Assembly (NCBI RefSeq): GCF_038502225.1 | Contig: NW_027195540.1 | Span: 105,750-169,749 of the forward strand | DNA from: Cherax quadricarinatus | Taxonomy: Eukaryota; Arthropoda; Malacostraca; Decapoda; Parastacidae | Length of the DNA stretch: 64,000 nt | Direction of reading: 5' to 3' | In this document: in pieces, positions 1 through 11,504 of the stretch | Position numbering within the stretch: the first letter of the stretch is position 1 | Layout of the letters: each line of letters begins with the position of its first letter | The notes under the pieces: model-generated | What the model saw: only the letters and a program-made list of their open reading frames with translations | What the model was told of the DNA's origin: nothing | Databases searched by the model: none | Position numbers and translations under genes: made by a program

Positions 1-1326
1 ACCCGCCATAACAATGGTTGAGATGGTTGAGACAGCAGACCAGGTCAGGCAACACCACACAACCCACCATAACAATGGTTGAGACAGCAGACCAGGTCAG
101 GCAACACCACACAACCCACCATAACAATGGTTGAGACAGCAGACCAGGTCAGGCAACACCACACAACCCACCATAACAATGGTTGAGACAGCAGACCAGG
201 TCAGGCAACACCACACAACCCACCATAACAATGGTTGAGACAGCAGACCAGGTCAGGCAACACCACACAACCCACCATAACAATGGTTGAGACAGCAGAC
301 CAGGTCAGGCAACACCACACAACCCACCATAACAATGGTTGAGACAGCAGACCAGGTCAGGCAACACCACACAACCCACCATAACAATGGTTGAGACAGC
401 AGACCAGGTCAGGCAACACCACACAACCCACCATAACAATGGTTGAGACAGCAGACCAGGTCAGGCAACACCACACAACCCACCATAACAATGGTTGAGA
501 CAGCAGACCAGGTCAGGCAACACCACACAACCCACCATAACAATGGTTGAGACAGCAGACCAGGTCAGGCAACACCACACAACCCGCAATAACAATGGTT
601 GAGACAGCAGACCAGGTCAGGCAACACCACACAACCCACCATAACAATGGTTGAGACAGCAGACCAGGTCAGGCAACACCACACAACCCACCATAACAAT
701 GGTTGAGACAGCAGACCAGGTCAGGCAACACCACACAACCCGCCATAACAATGGTTGAGACAGCAGACCAGGTCAGGCAACACCACACAACCCACCATAA
801 CAATGGTTGAGACAGCAGACCAGGTCAGGCAACACCACACAACCCGCCATAACAATGGTTGAGACAGCAGACCAGGTCAGGCAACACCACACAACCCACC
901 ATAACAATGGTTGAGACAGCAGACCAGGTCAGGCAACACCACACAACCCACCATAACAATGGTTGAGACAGCAGACCAGGTCAGGCAACACCACACAACC
1001 CGCCATAACAATGGTTGAGACAGCAGACCAGGTCAGGCAACACCACACAACCCACCATAACAATGGTTGAGACAGCAGACCAGGTCAGGCAACACCACAC
1101 AACCCACCATAACAATGGTTGAGACAGCAGACCAGGTCAGGCAACACCACACAACCCACCATAACAATGGTTGAGACAGCAGACCAGGTCAGGCAACACC
1201 ACACAACCCACCATAACAATGGTTGAGACAGCAGACCAGGTCAGGCAACACCACACAACCCACCATAACAATGGTTGAGACAGCAGACCAGGTCAGGCAA
1301 CACCACACAACCCACCATAACAATGG
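1..1326. repeat. 52-bp tandem repeat array (about 25 copies)
   Basis: The unit recurs every 52 bp (starts at 62, 114, 166 and so on to 1310). There are 24 full units after the first one, plus a 17-nt partial that ends at 1326. The first unit is 61 bp because ggttgagat is duplicated near 18-35. Units are nearly identical; visible variants are cccgcc for cccacc at 739, 843 and 999, and cccgcaat at 583. Each unit carries two short dyads: ACCAT-aaca-ATGGT and GACC-a-GGTC. No frame stays open for a useful length. The array is open at the left edge, so its full size is unknown. Confidence 0.97.
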
Positions 1327-1410
1327 AGGAATAAAACCATTAATTAAAACTTTCTGGTCCTGTCATAATGGAAATAAGTTAGAAGTTAATAGGTGAAACC
1401 GGACTGTGAA
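1327..1410. other. 84-bp spacer between the 52-bp and 27/28-bp arrays
   Basis: This is AT-rich, non-repetitive sequence with no open frame of note. It includes an AATAAA string at about 1330 that could occur by chance. The last 25 or so bases (taataggtgaaaccgg... up to gtgaa) resemble a decayed 28-bp unit, which fits a degenerate edge monomer of the array that begins at 1411. Nothing else is recognised. Confidence 0.8.
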
Positions 1411-4400
1411 GTGAGGCGGCAGGGGAGTGTGTAATAAGTGAGGCGGCAGGGGAGTGTGTAATAAGTGAGGCGGCAGGGGAGTGTGTAATAAGTGAGGCGG
1501 CAGGGGAGTGTGTAATAAGTGAGGCGGCAGGGGAGTGTGTAATAAGTGAGGCGGCAGGGCAGTGTGTAATAAGTGAGGCGGCAGGGCAGTGTGTAATAAG
1601 TGAGGCGGCAGGGGAGTGTGTAATAAGTGAGGCGGCAGGGCAGTGTGTAATAAGTGAGGCAGCAAGGGAGTGTGTAATAAGTGAGGCAGTGGAGTGTGTA
1701 ATAAGTGAGGCGGCAGGGCAGTGTGTAATAAGTGAATCGGGAAGGGGAGTGTGTAATAAGTGAGGCGGCAGGGGAGTGTGTAATAAGTGAGGGGGCAGGG
1801 GAGTGTGTAATAAGTGAGGCGGCAAGGGAGTGTGTAATAAGTGTGTGTAATAAGTGAGGCGGCAGGGGAGTGTGTAATAAGTGAGGCGGCAGGGCAGTGT
1901 GTAATAAGTGAGGCGGCAGGGCAGTGTGTAATAAGTGAGGCGGCAGGGCAGTGTGTAATAAGTGAGGCGGCAGGGCAGTGTGTAATAAGTGAGGCGGCAG
2001 GGCAGTGTGTAATAAGTGAGGCGGCAGGGGAGTGTGTAATAAGTGAGGCGGCAGGGGAGTGTGTAATAAATGAGGCGGGAAGGGCAGTGTGTAATAAGTG
2101 AGGCGGCAGGGGAGTGTGTAATAAGTGAGGCGGCAGGGCAGTGTGTAATAAGTGAGGCGGCAGGGCAGTGTGTAATAAGTGAGGCGGGAAGGGCAGTGTG
2201 TAATAAGTGAGGCGGCAGGGCAGTGTGTAATAAGTGAGGCGGCAGGGCAGTGTGTAATAAGTGAGGCGGCAGGGGAGTGTGTAATAAGTGAGGCGGCACG
2301 GGCGTGGGTAATAAGTGAGGCAGGGGAGTGTGTAATAAGTGAGGGCAGTGTGTAATAAGTGAGGCGGCAGGGCAGTGTGTAATAAGTGAGGCGGCAGGGG
2401 AGTGTGTAATAAGTGAGGCGGCAGGGGAGTGTGTAATAAGTGAGGCGGCAGGGGAGTGTGTAATAAGTGAGGCGGCAGGGCAGTGTGTAATAAGTGAGGC
2501 GGCAGGGCAGTGTGTAATAAGTGAGGCGGCAGGGCAGTGTGTAATAAGTGAGGGGTCAGGGCAGTGTGTAATAAGTGAGGCGGCAGGGCAGTGTGTAATA
2601 AGTGAGGCGGCAGGGGAGTGTGTAATAAGTGAGGCGGCAGGGGAGTGTGTAATAAGTGAGGCGGCAGGGGAGTGTGTAATAAGTGAGGCGGGGGGGCAGT
2701 GTGTAATAAGTGAGGCGGCAGGGGAGTGTGTAATAAGTGAGGCGGACGGGGAGTGTGTAATAAGTGAGGCAGGGGAGTGTGTAATAAGTGAGGGGAGTGT
2801 GTAATAAGTGAGGCGGCAGGGCAGTGTGTAATAAGTGAGGCGGCAGGGCAGTGTGTAATAAGTGAGGCGGCAAAGCAGTGTGTAATAAGTGAGGCGGCAG
2901 GGCAGTGTGTAATAAGTGAGGCGGCAGGGCAGTGTGTAATAAGTGAGGCGGCAGGGGAGTGTGTAATAAGTGAGGCGGCAGGGGAGTGTGTAATAAGTGA
3001 GGCGGCAGGGCAGTGTGTAATAAGTGAGGCGGCAGGGCAGTGTGTAATAAGTGAGGCGGCAGGGCAGTGTGTAATAAGTGAGGCGGCAGGGCAGTGTGTA
3101 ATAAGTGAGGCGGCAGGGCAGTGTGTAATAAGTAGGCAGTGTGGCAGTGTGTAATAAGTGAGGCGGGAAGGGCAGTGTGTAATAAGTGAGGCGGCAGGGG
3201 AGTGTGTAATAAGTGAGGCGGCAGGGGAGTGTGTAATAAGTGAGGCGGCAGGGGAGTGTGTAATAAGTGAGGCAGGAAGGGCAGTGTGTAATAAGTGAGG
3301 CGGCAGGGGAGTGTGTAATAAGTGAGGCGGCAGGGCAGTGTGTAATAAGTGAGGCGGCAGGGGAGTGTGTAATAAGTGAGGCGGTAAGGGCAGTGTGTAT
3401 TAAGTGAGGCGGCAGGGGAGTGTGTAATAAGTGAGGCGGCAGGGGAGTGTGAAATAAGTGAGGCGGCAGGTGAGTGTGTAATAAATGAGGCGGCAGGGGA
3501 GTGTGTAATAAATGAGGCGGCAGGGGAGTGTGTAATAAATGAGGCGGCAGGGGAGTGTGTAATAAGTGAGGCGGCAGGGGAGTGTGTAATAAGTGAAGGG
3601 CAGTGTGTAATAAAGTGTGTAATAAGTGAGGCGGCAGGGCAGTGTGTAATAAGTGAGGCGGCAGGGGAGTGTGTAATAAGTGAGGCTAATAAGTGAGGCA
3701 GCAGGGCAGTGTGTAATAAGTGAGGCGGCAGGGCAGTGTGTAATAAGTGAGGCGGCAGGGGAGTGTGTAATAAGTGAGGCGGCAGGGGAGTGTGTAATAA
3801 GTGAGGCGGCAGGGGAGTGTGTAATAAGTGAGGCGGCAGGGGAGTGTGTAATAAGTGAGGCAGTGTGTAATAAGTGAGGCGGCAGTGTGTAATAAGTGAG
3901 GCGGCAGGGCAGTGTGTAATAAGTGAGGCAGGGGAGTGTGTAATAAGTGAGGCAGGAAGGGCAGTGTGTAATAAGTGAGGCGGCAGGGCAGTGTGTAATA
4001 AGTGAGGCGGCAGGGGAGTGTGTAATAAGTGAGGCGGGAAGGGCAGTGTGTAATAAGTGAGGCGGCAGGGGAGTGTGTAATAAGTGAGGCGGGAAGGGCA
4101 GTGTGTAATAAGTGAGGCGGCAGGGGAGTGTGTAATAAGTGAGGCGGCAGGGCAGTGTGTAATAAGTGAGGCGGCAGGGGAGTGTGTAATAAGTGAGGCG
4201 GCAGGGCAGTGTGTAATAAGTGAGGCGGCAGGGCAGTGTGTAATAAGTGAGGCGGGAAGGGCAGTGTGTAATAAGTGAGGCGGGAAGAGCAGTGTGTAAT
4301 AAGTGAGGCGGCAGGGGAGTGTGTAATAAGTGAGGCGGCAGGGGAGTGTGTAATAAGTGAGGCGGCAGGGGAGTGTGTAATAAGTGAGGCGGCAGGGGAG

Positions 4401-5640
4401 TGTGTAATAAGTGAGGCGGGAAGGGCAGTGTGTAATAAGTGAGGCGGCAGGGGAGTGTGTAATAAGTGAGGCGGCAGGGGAGTGTGTAATAAGTGAGGCG
4501 GCAGGGGAGTGTGTAATAAGTGAGGCGGCAAAGGAGTGTGTAATAATTGAGGCGGCAGTGTGTAATAAGGGCAGTGTGTAATAAGTGAGGCGGCAGGGGA
4601 GTGTGTAATAAGTGAGGCGGCAGGGGAGTGTGTAATAAGTGAGGCGGCAGGGCAGTGTGTAATAAGTGAGGCGGCAGGGCAGTGTGTAATAAGTGAGGCG
4701 GCAGGGGAGTGTGTAATAAGTGAGGCGGCAGGGCAGTGTGTAATAAGTGAGGCGGCAGGGGAGTGTGTAATAAGTGAGGCGGCAGGGCAGTGTGTAATAA
4801 GTGAGGCGGCAGGGGAGTGTGTAATAAGTGAGGCGGCAGGGCAGTGTGTAATAAGTGAGGCGGCAGGGGAGTGTGTAATAAGTGAGGGGTCAGGGCAGTG
4901 TGTAATAAGTGAGGCAGGGGAGTGGTAATAAGTGAGGGCAGTGTGTAATAAGTGAGGCGGCAGGGGAGTGTGTAATAAGTGAGGCGGCAGGGCAGTGTGT
5001 AATAAGTGAGGCAGTGTGTAATAAGTGAGGCGGCAGGGAGTGTGGCAGGGGAGTGTGTAATAAGTGAGGCGGCAGGGGAGTGTGTAATAAGTGAGGCGGC
5101 AGGGGAGTGTGTAATAAGTGAGGCGGCAGGGGAGTGTGTAATAAGTGAGGCGGCAGGGGAGTGTGTAATAAGTGAGGCGGCAGGGCAGTGTGTAATAAGT
5201 GAGGCGGCAGGGCAGTGTGTAATAAGTGAGGCGGCAGGGGAGTGTGTAATAAGTGAGGCGGCAGGGCAGTGTGTAATAAGTGAGGCGGCAGGGGAGTGTG
5301 TAATAAGTGAGGCGGCAGGGGAGTGTGTAATAAGTGAGGCGGCAGGGCAGTGTGTAATAAGTGAGGCGGCAGGGGAGTGTGTAATAAGTGAGGCGGCAGG
5401 GGAGTGTGTAATAAGTGAGGCGGCAGGGGAGTGTGTAATAAGTGAGGCGGCAGGGGAGTGTGTAATAAGTGAGGCGGCAGGGGAGTGTGTAATAAGTGAG
5501 GCGGCAGGGGAGTGTGTAATAAGTGAGGAGGGAAGGGCAGTGTGTAATAAGTGAGGCGGCAAGGGAGTGTGTAATAAGTGAGGCGGCAGGGCAGTGTGTA
5601 ATAAGTGAGGCGGCAGGGCAGTGTGTAATAAGTGAGGCGG
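1411..5640. repeat. Left domain of the array: mainly 27-bp units
   Basis: CGGCAGGGGAG and CGGCAGGGCAG forms (27 bp) dominate. The 28-bp CGGGAAGGGCAG form is a minority, first seen near 2070 and 2180. Short and chimeric units are common, for example near 1675-1700, 1843, 3130, 3600-3690, 4540-4575 and 5025-5050. Variant diversity is higher here than further right, as expected near an array edge where homogenisation is weaker. The right boundary is approximate because the change is gradual. Confidence 0.8.
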
Positions 5641-7609
5641 GAAGGGCAGTGTGTAATAAGTGAGGCGGCAGGGCAGTGTGTAATAAGTGAGGCGGCAGGG
5701 GAGTGTGTAATAAGTGAGGCGGCAGGGCAGTGTGTAATAAGTGAGGCGGCAGGGGAGTGTGTAATAAGTGAGGCGGGAAGGGCAGTGTGTAATAAGTGAG
5801 GCGGCAGGGCAGTGTGTAATAAGTGAGGCGGCAGGGGAGTGTGTAATAAGTGAGGCGGGAAGGGCAGTGTGTAATAAGTGAGGCGGCAGGGGAGTGTGTA
5901 ATAAGTGAGGCGGGAAGGGCAGTGTGTAATAAGTGAGGCGGCAGGGGAGTGTGTAATAAGTGAGGCGGGAAGGGCAGTGTGTAATAAGTGAGGCGGGAAG
6001 GGCAGTGTGTAATAAGTGAGGCGGGAAGGGCAGTGTGTAATAAGTGAGGCGGCAGGGGAGTGTGTAATAAGTGAGGCGGCAGGGCAGTGTGTAATAAGTG
6101 AGGCGGGAAGGGCAGTGTGTAATAAGTGAGGCAGTGTGTAATAAGTGAGGCGGGAAGGGGTAATAAGTGAGGGCAGTGTGTAATAAGTGAGGCGGGAAGG
6201 GCAGTGTGTAATAAGTGAGGCGGGAAGGGCAGTGTGTAATAAGTGAGGCGGCAGGGCAGTGTGTAATAAGTGAGGCGGCAGGGGAGTGTGTAATAAGTGA
6301 GGCGGCAGGGCAGTGTGTAATAAGTGAGGCGGAAGGGCAGTGTGTAATAAGTGAGGCGGCAGGGCAGTGTGTAATAAGTGAGGCGGCAGGGCAGTGTGTA
6401 ATAAGTGAGGCGGGAAGGGCAGTGTGTAATAAGTGAGGCGGGAAGGGCAGTGTGTAATAAGTGAGGCGGGAAGGGCAGTGTGTAATAAGTGAGGCGGAAG
6501 GGGAGTGTGTAATAAGTGAGGCGGGAAGGGCAGTGTGTAATAAGTGAGGCGGCAGGGGAGTGTGTAATAAGTGAGGCGGGAAGGGCAGTGTGTAATAAGT
6601 GAGGCGGCAGGGGAGTGTGTAATAAGTGAGGCGGCAGGGGAGTGTGTAATAAGTGAGGCGAGTGTGTAATAAGTGAGGGCAGTGTGTAATAAGTGAGGCG
6701 GGAAGGGCAGTGTGTAATAAGTGAGGCGGCAGGGGAGTGTGTAATAAGTGAGGCGGCAGGGGAGTGTGTAATAAGTGAGGCGGCAGGGGAGTGTGTAATA
6801 AGTGAGGCGGCAGGGGAGTGTGTAATAAGTGAGGCGGGAAGGGCAGTGTGTAATAAGTGAGGCGGCAGGGGAGTGTGTAATAAGTGAGGCGGCAGGGCAG
6901 TGTGTAATAAGTGAGGCGGGAAGGGCAGTGTGTAATAAGTGAAGGGCAGTGTGTAATAAGTGAGGCCGGAAGGGAGGCGGTAAGGGCAGTGTGTAATAAG
7001 TGAGGCGGGAAGGGCAGTGTGTAATAAGTGAGGCGGGAAGGGCAGTGTGTAATAAGTGAGGGGCAGTGTGTTATAAGTGAGGCGGGAAGGGCAGTGTGTA
7101 ATAAGTGAGGCGGCAGGGCAGTGTGTAATAAGTGAGGCGGGAAGGGCAGAAGGGCAGTGTGTAATAAGTGAAGCGGCAGGGGAGTGTGTAATAAGTGAAG
7201 GGCAGTGTGTAATAAGTGAGGCGGCAGGGGAGTGTGTAATAAGTGAGGCGGTGTAATATGTGAGGAGGCAGGGCAGTGTGTAATAAGTGAGGCGGCAGGG
7301 CAGTGTGTAATAAGTGAGGCGGGAAGGGCAGTGTGTAATAAATGAGGGGCAGTGTGTAATAAGTGAGGCGGGAAGGGCAGTGTGTAATAAGTGAGGCAGG
7401 AAGGGCAGTGTGTAATAAGTGAGGTGGCAGGGGAGTGTGTAATAAGTGAGGCGGAAGGGGAGTGTGTAATAAGTGAGGCGGGAAGGGCAGTGTGTAATAA
7501 GTGAGGCGGCAGGGGAGTGTGTAATAAGTGAGGCGGCAGGGCAGTGTGTAATAAGTGAGGCGGCAGGGCAGTGTGTAATAAGTGAGGCGGGAAGGGCAGT
7601 GTGTAATAA

Positions 7610-7692
7610 GTGAGGCGGGAAGAGCAGTGTGTAATAAGTGAGGCGACAGGGGAGTGTGTAATAAGTGAGGAGGGAAGGGCAGTGTGTAATAA
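7610..7692. repeat. Rare three-unit marker block, copy 1
   Basis: Three consecutive unusual units occur in this order: cgggaaGAGcag (28 bp), cgACaggggag (27 bp) and gAGggaagggcag (28 bp). The total is 83 bp. The same three, in the same order, recur at 10009-10091, and the last two recur at 10758-10812. Independent mutation to the same three-unit series is very unlikely, so these are duplicated segments. Confidence 0.85.
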
Positions 7693-10008
7693 GTGAGGCG
7701 GCAAGGGAGTGTGTAATAAGTGAGGCAGGAAGGGCAGTGTGTAATAAGTGAGGCGGCAGGGGAGTGTGTAATAAGTGAGGCGGCAGTGTGTAATAAATGA
7801 GGCGGCAGGGAGTGTGTAATAAGTGAGGCGGCAGGGGAGTGTGTAATAAGTGAGGCGGCAGGGGAGTGTGTAATAAGTGAGGCGGCAGGGCAGTGTGTAA
7901 TAAGTGAGGCGGCAGGGCAGTGTGTAATAAGTGAGGCGGCAGGGGAGTGTGTAATAAGTGAGGCGGCAGGGCAGTGTGTAATAAGTGAGGCGGCAGGGGA
8001 GTGTGTAATAAGTGAGGAGGTGTAATAAGTGAGGGGCAGTGTGTAATAAGTGAGGCGGGAAGGGCAGTGTGTAATAAGTGAGGCGGCAGGGCAGTGTGTA
8101 ATAAGTGAGGCGGCAGGGGAGTGTGTAATAAGTGAGGCGGCAGGGCAGTGTGTAATAAGTGAGGCGGCAGGGCAGTGTGTAATAAGTGAGGCGGCAGGGC
8201 AGTGTGTAATAAGTGAGGCGGCAGGGCAGTGTGTAATAAGTGAAGGGCAGTGTGTAATAAGTGAGGCGGCAGGGGAGTGTGTAATAAGTGAGGCGGCAGG
8301 GCAGTGTGTAATAAGTGAGGCGGCAGGGCAGTGTGTAATAAGTGAGGCGGAAGGGCAGTGTGTAATAAGGCGGCAGGGCAGTGTGTAATAAGTGAGGTGT
8401 AATAAGGAAGGGCAGTGTGTAATAAGTGAGGCGGGAAGGGCAGTGTGTAATAAGTGAGGCAGGGCAGTGTGTAATAAGGAAGGGCAGTGTGTAATAAGTG
8501 AGGCGGGAAGGGCAGTGTGTAATAAGTGAGGCGGGAAGGGCAGTGTGTAATAAGTGAGGCGGGAAGGGCAGTGTGTAATAAGTGAGGCGGCAGGGCAGTG
8601 TGTAATAAGTGAGGCGGCAGGGCAGTGTGTAATAAGTGAGGCGGGAAGGGCAGTGTGTAATAAGTGAGGCGGGAAGGGCAGTGTGTAATAAGTGAGGCGG
8701 GAAGGGCAGTGTGTAATAAGTGAGGCGGCAGGGGAGTGTGTAATAAGTGAGGCGGCAGGGCAGTGTGTAATAAGTGAGGCGGCAGGGGAGTGTGTAATAA
8801 GTGAGGCGGCAGGGGAGTGTGTAATAAGTGAGACGGGAAGGGCAGTGTGTAATAAGTGAGGCGGCAGTGTGTAATAAGTGAGGCGGGGAGTGTGTAATAA
8901 GTGAGGGCAGTGTGTAATAAGTGAGGCGGCAGTGTGTAATAAGTGAGGCGGAAGGGCAGTGTGTAATAAGTGAGGGAGTGTGTAATAAGTGAGGGGAGTG
9001 TGTATTAAGTGAGGCGGCAGGTGAGTGTGTAATAAGTGAGGCGGCAGGGCAGTGTGTAATAAGTGAGGCGGCAGGGGAGTGTGTAATAAGTGAGGCGGGA
9101 AGGGCAGTGTGTAATAAGTGAGGCGGGAAGGGCAGTGTGTAATAAGTGAGGCGGCAGGGCAGTGTGTAATAAGTGAGGCGGCAGGGCAGTGTGTAATAAG
9201 TGAGGCGGCAGGGCAGTGTGTAATAAGTGAGGCGGCAGGGGAGTGTGTAATAAGTGAGGCGGCAGGGGAGTGTGTAATAAGTGAGGCGGCAGGGCAGTGT
9301 GTAATAAGTGAGGCGGCAGGGGAGTGTGTAATAAGTGAGGCGGCAGGGCAGTGTGTAATAAGTGAGGCGGCAGGGGAGTGTGTAATAAGTGAGGGGTCAG
9401 GGCAGTGTGTAATAAGCGAGGGGGCAGGGCAGTGTGTAATAAGTGAGGCGGCAGGGGAGTGTGTAATAAGTGAGGGGGCAGGGCAGTGTGTAATAAGTGA
9501 GGCGGCAGGGGAGTGTGTAATAAGTGAGGCAGGGGAGTGGAAGGGCAGTGTGTAATAAGTGAGGCGGCAGGGCAGTGTGTAATAAGTGAGGCGGCAGGGG
9601 AGTGTGTAATAAGTGAGGCGGAAGGGCAGTGTGTAATAAGTGAGGTAATAAGTGAGGCGGCAGGGGAGTGTGTAATAAGTGAGGGGGCAGGGCAGTGTGT
9701 AATAAGTGAGGCGGCAGGGCAGTGTGTAATAAGTGAGGCATCAGGGGAGTGTGTAATAAGTGAGGCGGGAAGGGCAGTGTGTAATAAGTGAGGCGGGAAG
9801 GGCAGTGTGTAATAAGTGAGGCGGGAAGGGCAGTGTGTAATAAGTGAGGCGGCAGGGCAGTGTGTAATAAGTGAGGCGGCAGGGGAGTGTGTAATAAGTG
9901 AGGCGGGAAGGGCAGTGTGTAATAAGTGAGGCGGGAAGGGCAGTGTGTAATAAGTGAGGCGGCAGGGGAGTGTGTAATAAGTGAGGCGGGAAGGGCAGTG
10001 TGTAATAA

Positions 10009-10091
10009 GTGAGGCGGGAAGAGCAGTGTGTAATAAGTGAGGCGACAGGGGAGTGTGTAATAAGTGAGGAGGGAAGGGCAGTGTGTAATAA
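10009..10091. repeat. Rare three-unit marker block, copy 2
   Basis: The three-unit series matches 7610-7692 and lies 2,399 bp downstream of it. Downstream, copy 1 continues with a cggcaagggag unit and then a caggaagggcag unit. Copy 2 continues with cgggaagggcag and then caggaagggcag, so the flanking units are also partly alike. Confidence 0.85.
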
Positions 10092-10757
10092 GTGAGGCGG
10101 GAAGGGCAGTGTGTAATAAGTGAGGCAGGAAGGGCAGTGTGTAATAAGTGAGGCAGGGGAGTGTGTAATAAGTGAGGCGGGAAGGGCAGTGTGTAATAAG
10201 TGAGGCAGGGCAGTGTGTAATAAGTGAGGGGGCAGGGCAGTGTGTAATAAGTGAGGCGGGAAGGGCAGTGTGTAATAAGTGAGGCGGGAAGGGCAGTGTG
10301 TAATAAGTGAGGCAGGAAGGGCAGTGTGTAATAAGTGAGGCGGGAAGGGCAGTGTGTAATAAGTGAGGCAGGGGAGTGTGTAATAAGTGAGGGGCAGTGT
10401 GTAATAAGTGAGGCAGGGCAGTGTGTAATAAGTGAGGCAGCAGAGCAGTGTGTAATAAGTGAGGCGGCAGGGCAGTGTGTAATAAGTGAGGCGGCAGGGG
10501 AGTGTGTAATAAGTGAGGCGGGAAGGGCAGTGTGTAATAAGTGAGGGGAGTGTGTAATAAGTGAGGCGGCAGTGAGGGGCAGTGTGTAATAAGTGAGGCG
10601 GGAAGGGCAGTGTGTAATAAGTGAGGCGGGAAGGGCAGTGTGTAATAAGTGAGGCGGCAGGGCAGTGTGTAATAAGTGAGGCGGCAGGGCAGTGTGTAAT
10701 AAGTGAGGCGGGAAGGGCAGTGTGTAATAAGTGAGGCGGCAGGGGAGTGTGTAATAA

Positions 10758-10812
10758 GTGAGGCGACAGGGGAGTGTGTAATAAGTGAGGAGGGAAGGGC
10801 AGTGTGTAATAA
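10758..10812. repeat. Partial third copy of the marker block
   Basis: This holds the cgACaggggag unit followed by the gAGggaagggcag unit, as in the last two units of the blocks at 7610 and 10009. The preceding gagcag unit is absent; a normal cggcaggggag unit stands in its place. Confidence 0.75.
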
Positions 10813-11504
10813 GTGAGGCGGCAGGGGAGTGTGTAATAAGTGAGGCGGCAGTGGAGTGTGTAATAAGTGAGGCGGCAGGGGAGTGTGTAATAAGTGAGGC
10901 GGCAGGGCAGTGTGTAATAAGTGAGGCGGAGGGGCAGTGTGTAATAAGTGAAGGGCAGTGTGTAATAAGTGAGGCGGCAGGGGAGTGTGTAATAAGTGAG
11001 GCGGCAGGGCAGTGTGTAATAAGTGAGGCGGCAGGGGAGTGTGTAATAAGTGAGGCGGGAAGGGCAGTGTGTAATAAGTGAGGCGGCAGGGGAGTGTGTA
11101 ATAAGTGAGGCGGCAGGGGAGTGTGTAATAAGTGAGGCGGCAGGGGAGTGTGTAATAAGTGAGGCGGCAGGGGAGTGTGTAATAAGTGAGGCGGCAGTGT
11201 GTAATAAGTGAGGCGGCAGGGGAGTGTGTAATAAGTGAGGCGGCAGGGGAGTGTGTAATAAGTGAGGCGGCAGGGGAGTGTGTAATAAGTGAGGCGGCAG
11301 GGGAGTGTGTAATAAGTGAGGCGGCAGGGGAGTGTGTAATAAGTGAGGCGGCAGGGGAGTGTGTAATAAGTGAGGCGGCAGGGGAGTGTGTAATAAGTGA
11401 GGCGGCAGGGGAGTGTGTAATAAGTGAGGCGGCAGGGCAGTGTGTAATAAGTGAGGCGGCAGGGGAGTGTGTAATAAGTGAGGCGGCAGGGGAGTGTGTA
11501 ATAA

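Larger units (their letters stand above)
5641..11504. repeat. Mixed domain of 27-bp and 28-bp units
   Basis: 27-bp and 28-bp forms alternate in short runs. Examples are a 28-bp run at about 8480-8720 and 27-bp runs at 9140-9400 and 11078-11504. The last run holds fifteen 27-bp units plus one 22-bp deletion unit (total 427 bp). Many truncated units lie at 6660-6690, 7215-7260, 8390-8480 and 8860-9005. A three-unit rare-variant block recurs in this domain at 7610 and 10009, and partly at 10758, which shows duplication of segments larger than one unit. Confidence 0.8.
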
